A DNA stretch of 64,000 nucleotides from Gaeumannomyces sp. JS-464 (taxonomy: Eukaryota; Ascomycota; Sordariomycetes; Magnaporthales; Magnaporthaceae): the NCBI GenBank assembly GCA_002197995.1, contig NGZR01000003.1:2914001-2978000 (forward strand). Direction: 5' to 3'. The notes under the pieces were generated by a model. It saw only the letters and a program-made list of their open reading frames with translations, had not been told where the DNA came from and did not search any database. Positions within the stretch are counted from its first letter, which is position 1. The number at the start of each line of letters is the position of its first letter. Shown here one piece after another: positions 60,035 through 64,000 of this stretch. Position numbers and translations under genes: made by a program.

Positions 60035-60478
60035 TGTTACAATTAGGGGTTTGCTCTTAGGGTAAAGCATTTTGGGGGAGGTGGAGGACAGTATCGCTGG
60101 TTTGAGGAACATTAAGGAATACGTAACTTAAAAGGACAATCTAATTGCTTGCCCCAAGGGATGCCTGGGAGCTAACTTAGGTTAACTAATGCCGAAGCCT
60201 TAGCCAAAACTACCTGGCAAAAGGGGAAATCCACCCTTTATATATACGCTAACTTTCCTAGTACTTCCTGGATATGTTAGCTATATTTATAACTAGCATA
60301 TCCTCGACGGATATATTTGCTATATCCATAACTAACATATCCTGGCTGGATATGCTGGCTATATCCATAGCTAATATATCCTGCGAATGTTACGTAATTT
60401 GGGTTCCAAAGTGGGCCGTTTTGGCCTTCCCACTTATCTTGGCCACCCTGCACCCTCCTTTTAAGCGCGGTCGTAATA
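60035..60478 (-). repeat. Family A LTR, antisense, with 40-bp tandem units
   Basis: It starts TGTTACAATTAGGGG and ends TCGTAATA (444 bp). Three units of about 40 bp at 60,270-60,382, each starting GGATAT and ending ATATCCT or similar, form short inverted repeats. They replace the 48-bp units seen in the LTR at 54,073. Confidence 0.85.
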
Positions 60479-63400
60479 TTAGGTTTCCTTTTTTAAGCTA
60501 AGTCCCTTTAGCCATTTTTTATCGCCCCGCTTTCCGTCGGTAGTAAGTACTTTCCTTCCTTACCATGCTATCGTTTCCTTTTTTAACAAAATGTCCGGCC
60601 GAATATAAAAACGAAAGCTTGCGCGCTTAATTGTTAAACGCAATAACCTTTTTTTCCATCCTAAGCTTTTTTATTATTATGCCTTCTTGTTTTAACTGTA
60701 AGGCCGACGGATTTAACCGTTATTCGGCATTTCCCGACGACTTTTTTCGCTGCGAAAAGTGTGTCCGCTAGGGTCGTTCCCGGTGCGACATTTTGGGTTT
60801 TGCTCCCGAGCACTTCCGTTACTACAGTTTTTAACACCTTCGCGCGGAGGAAAAGCTGGAAGCTGCAAAAGCCGAACTGCGGGTATCCCTTACCAAAATC
60901 GATCGCTTGCGGAAACAAAAAAAGCAATGGCGCGAAAAGCTTACACAAGCGCTTCGTCGTAGTATTAATTCCGTGGAGGAATTAAAACGAGTCGAACGGG
61001 AGGAGGCCGACCGGGAGGCTCGCCAAACTGCCCCGCAATCCGAGCCATCCGTGGCTTTTGCCGTTTCCCTCGACTGGTAGGCGTTCGGGGTTAATCCTAA
61101 CCCGGACCTGTTTGCCTTTTTTAACCGTGGTAAGCTGTGGCCTTTTTAACAACTTCCTTGGGTTTTGTGGCATACTGGGTGTAGCTTTGGTTTTTCCTAC
61201 CGAGGTTTCGGGTTCGGAATCCTAGCACGACCGTGCTAGGAAGGCTTTAATGGAACGTTCCGTTCGAGCTTTGCCTGGTTTTTTTTTTTTTTTTTTTTTT
61301 TTTGCTAACCGTTCGGCGCAAACTCCTTTGCCCTATTTGGTTCCGGTAAGTGCTGCTTTTTTCAACCCAATGGTAAAACGGTATTATCCATAGCACCCAT
61401 TTTGTAAGTCCCGGGTTCGACTTCCGGTTAAGCCAGGGTTAATCCTTTCCACGGTCGCTTTTCGTATGCCCGTCCGGGTATACGAATAAACGGCTGTGGT
61501 AAATGGCCCGCCTTTTTCCCTTTTGCTAACCTTTTTTATAGGTGCCTTTATCGGTACTCCTTTAAAAGTTCCTAGCAGTGCTTAAGGTTCGTTCTTTTTT
61601 CCCACGTGTTTTTTTCGTGGCCGTACTTTTTCCATTTAATTAAGTACTTTCTAGGCTTGTTTTTGGCTTATGGTTTAAAATTTTTTTAACTTCGTACTTT
61701 TATTCCGCGTCGACTTCCATTAACTCGTTACTTTTAAAGCCCGGTAGCGCTAACTCGAATAGGCAAATATGAAAAACCGGGTGGGATTTTATGGTTAGCG
61801 GTAATCGGAGTTTATAATTAACGTCCGATACTTTTTTTAGTATTTTAAACGGTCCCAGTTTTTTATAGTTTAGTTTATCGCTTGGTCGTTTTGTTTTAAT
61901 ATGTTATTAAAAAAGATAAACGTTATCCCCCTTTTTAAAAGTCGGTTTTTCGATTTTTTTTTTATTTGCTTAAGTAGCTATGCGGTGCCGTAGTTTTTTT
62001 AGCTTTTTTTAAAAGTGTTTATGCAATTTAATAAGCTCCGTTACCTGTATTTCCGCTATTAAGGCATGTTTTTTGCCTTAGGTTCTTTATACGCTATAAG
62101 CGTAAACCATAATTCGCTAAAACGGTGTGGTTCTTATGCTTTTATGGATTAAGCTATTATAAGCGAACTAAGCTATAGGGAGTAATTGTACCCAGTTGTT
62201 TTATTTATAATTAACGTAATAACGTAAATACTGCTTTATGGTTTGGTTCGTCCGCTTCGTTTATCCATTTGTTTAAAGGTGGTAAGCTATGGATAAGGAG
62301 TGCTTTGCTTTTAGCCTGCTCGTAAGCCCTTTTTAAAACTTGCTTGTAAATAGCTTGTTTTTATCCGTAATTAGGCGGTTTGGCGTGCCGTATTCCGCTA
62401 TTACATGCCTAATAAAAACGTACGCTAGCTCCGTAACGTTGCTACTTTCCTTATATGGTAAAAATAAAGCGTATTTGGTAAACCTATCCACTATTACTAA
62501 TATATTATCGTACTTTACTCCAATTAACGGTTTTTTGGATTGGGGAAGTTTAATAACGAAGTTTATAGTGATTTCCTGCTATGCTCCATTTGGTGCTGGC
62601 AAAGGTTGCAATAACCCGTACGGTTTGTGCCTATTGGCTTTGTTTTTAGCATAACTTTCGCAATCCTTTATTGCGTTTTATATTTCGGCTCGGGTTTTTG
62701 CGAACCCGTGGTGTTGTTATAACCGTTTCCACGTTTTCTTTACGCTTTAATAGCCGTATGCCAACTAGTTGTAAAATTTGTTGGATTTTTTCTGGGGTTT
62801 AAACTTTTCCTTATCGAACCGTTTTAGCGAAAATCCTTTATGCCGGGATTAAAGATCCGTTTGGTCCTTTTGCTAAGATTACTTATGTTTTTTTAGGTAT
62901 TGCAACCTAGTGGTTCGGTCGTCGGCTTAAGGCATCCGCCCGGCCGTTTTCCGACCCTTTCCGGTATTCGACCCGGATATCGTAGTTTTGCAAAAACTCG
63001 CTCTAACGGATTTGTCGCTTATTTAGGTTTTTGCTTATAGTAAAGTGTGTTAGGTTTTTGTGGTTTATGTATATTATAACCTAATGCTTTGCTTTATAAA
63101 GGTGTGGTCGCCATTTTTCGAATGCTCGGATTATCGCCAAAAGTTCCTTATTATAAATTTGGTAGTTTAACTTAAATCCATTTAACTTTTGCGAAAAGAA
63201 CGCGCAGGGGTGCAGCCGTCCCTGGTCGTTTCGTTGTCCGAGTTGGCCTTCGATCGCGTAATCCGACGCGTTAGTTTTAACTTCGAAGGGTTTTTCCGGG
63301 TTTGGGAGTGCTAATACTGGTTTTTTTTACCGCGGCGTCCCGTAATTGTTTAAAAGCCTTTTGTTTTTGCCCTCCTTAACGGAACTAGTGGTCGTTTTTG

Positions 63401-64000
63401 GTAAGGTTCGTAAATGGTATAGCGATTTTGCTATAACCACGGATAAACCGCTTGTAAAAGTTTAAAAATCCTAAAAACCCCCGTATTTCCGTAACGTTCC
63501 TAAATGTAAGCCATTTTTTAACTTTTTTAACTTTTTTAGGGTTTATATAAACTTATCTAGGTGTAATTACAAACCTTAGGAAAGCGATTTCCTATGTATG
63601 CCATTTGCACTTTTCGGGCTTAACAAAGAGTTTCGCGTTAAGCAGCTTTTGGAATATTTGGTGCATATATTGTTTATGTTTTTTTAATATTTTCGAAAAG
63701 ATTAGGATATTGTCCAAATACGCGAAAACGAAAAGGTCGAAATATTCGCGTAGCATATGGTTAATTATCCTTTAAAACGTGGTTAATGCGTTAGTAAAGC
63801 TAAAGGTTATTACCAGCGATTCGTAGCATTTAAACCTCGTTTTAAAAGCCGTAAGCCACTTTTAGCCTTTTTTAATCCGTATTAAGCTATAAGCTTTCCG
63901 TAGGTCCAAAGCCGTAAAGTATTTAGCTTTCCTAAGCTTATCTCGTAATTTGTTAATAAGGGGTATAAGATACCGATCTTTTATTATAACCTCGTTTAGC
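60479..64000 (-). mobile_element. Family A internal region, best preserved copy, antisense
   Basis: In the minus sense: reverse transcriptase from the window edge to about 63,340; RNase H at 63,040-63,330, with NASDYAIEGQLGQRN, CAFFSQKLNG and YNKELLAIIRAFEKW; integrase at 61,900-62,950; and a chromodomain at 61,600-61,800 with SLLEPALPGFK and a YEVEKIL-type start. A T run of 25 (61,279-61,303) separates pol from the opposite-strand ORF. It continues past the right edge. Confidence 0.85.
60679..61149 (+). pseudogene. Antisense Cys-rich coiled-coil ORF of family A
   Basis: 156 codons in one frame, broken only by three TAG/TAA codons that look like mutated CAG/CAA. The N-terminus has CFNC, then RCEKC and RCDILG, giving a compact Cys-rich module. 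A long charged helix follows (EEKLEAAKAELRVSLTKID ... LKRVEREEADREARQ), with an acidic-aromatic tail. Degraded copies occupy the same place in the family A pieces at 6,400-6,900, 40,700-41,300 and 54,780-55,060. Similar short Cys plus coiled-coil ORFs occur beside retroelements in other fungi. It points toward pol, on the opposite strand. Function unknown. Confidence 0.7.

Noticed and set aside
61374..61445. tRNA gene
   Set aside because: A T-arm-like and a box-A-like motif exist, but the acceptor and anticodon stems do not pair, so it is reported only as a weak observation.
1..64000. CRISPR, operons, prophage or bacterial defence systems
   Set aside because: No spaced repeats and no bacterial gene organisation. 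Introns, chromoviruses and RIP show a fungal nuclear genome.

Overview
The window comes from a filamentous ascomycete (Pezizomycotina) genome. The evidence is a gene island of ordinary base composition with short introns, set in long AT-rich blocks made of retrotransposons and pogo/Fot1 DNA transposons. The repeats carry the mark of repeat-induced point mutation (RIP): CAA/CAG codons turned into TAA/TAG, and Asp turned into Asn at catalytic sites. No bacterial-type feature, rRNA, CRISPR array or convincing tRNA gene was seen.

Layout. 1-8,890: broken repeats, namely two pieces of a chromodomain Ty3/gypsy element (called family A here), two 1.86-kb pogo elements, and a gypsy end (family D) holding a solo LTR. 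8,891-16,492: the gene island, with a short-chain dehydrogenase (-), a small secreted cysteine-containing protein (-), a monocarboxylate-type MFS transporter (-, one intron), a cytidine/DRAP-type deaminase (+) and a MYND zinc-finger protein (-, one intron). Three of the five need a frame change not explained by an obvious intron. 16,493-60,034: one nested transposon stack. 60,035-64,000: the least damaged family A copy, antisense.

The stack can be resolved from target-site duplications (TSDs). A Fot1-like element (16,493-18,078 plus 43,829-44,072) was hit by gypsy C (5' LTR 18,079, 3' LTR 44,388). Gypsy C was hit in its reverse transcriptase by a family A element (22,013 ... 54,073, TSD TTAAT) and in its integrase by LINE-2 (45,725-52,662). 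Family A was hit by gypsy B (24,674-37,538, TSD AAATG), and gypsy B in its integrase by LINE-1 (25,740-31,906, 14-bp TSD). The two halves of Fot1, gypsy C and family A now point toward each other, so roughly 40.12 kb to at least 57.3 kb has been inverted since the insertions, unless the assembly is misjoined.

A second theme: three unrelated retroelements (family A, a copia element and LINE-2) each carry a separate ORF on the opposite strand downstream of pol. Two of these ORFs show a consensus fungal intron. The most unusual content is therefore in the transposon block (inversion, five-level nesting, antisense accessory ORFs) rather than in a new host gene system.
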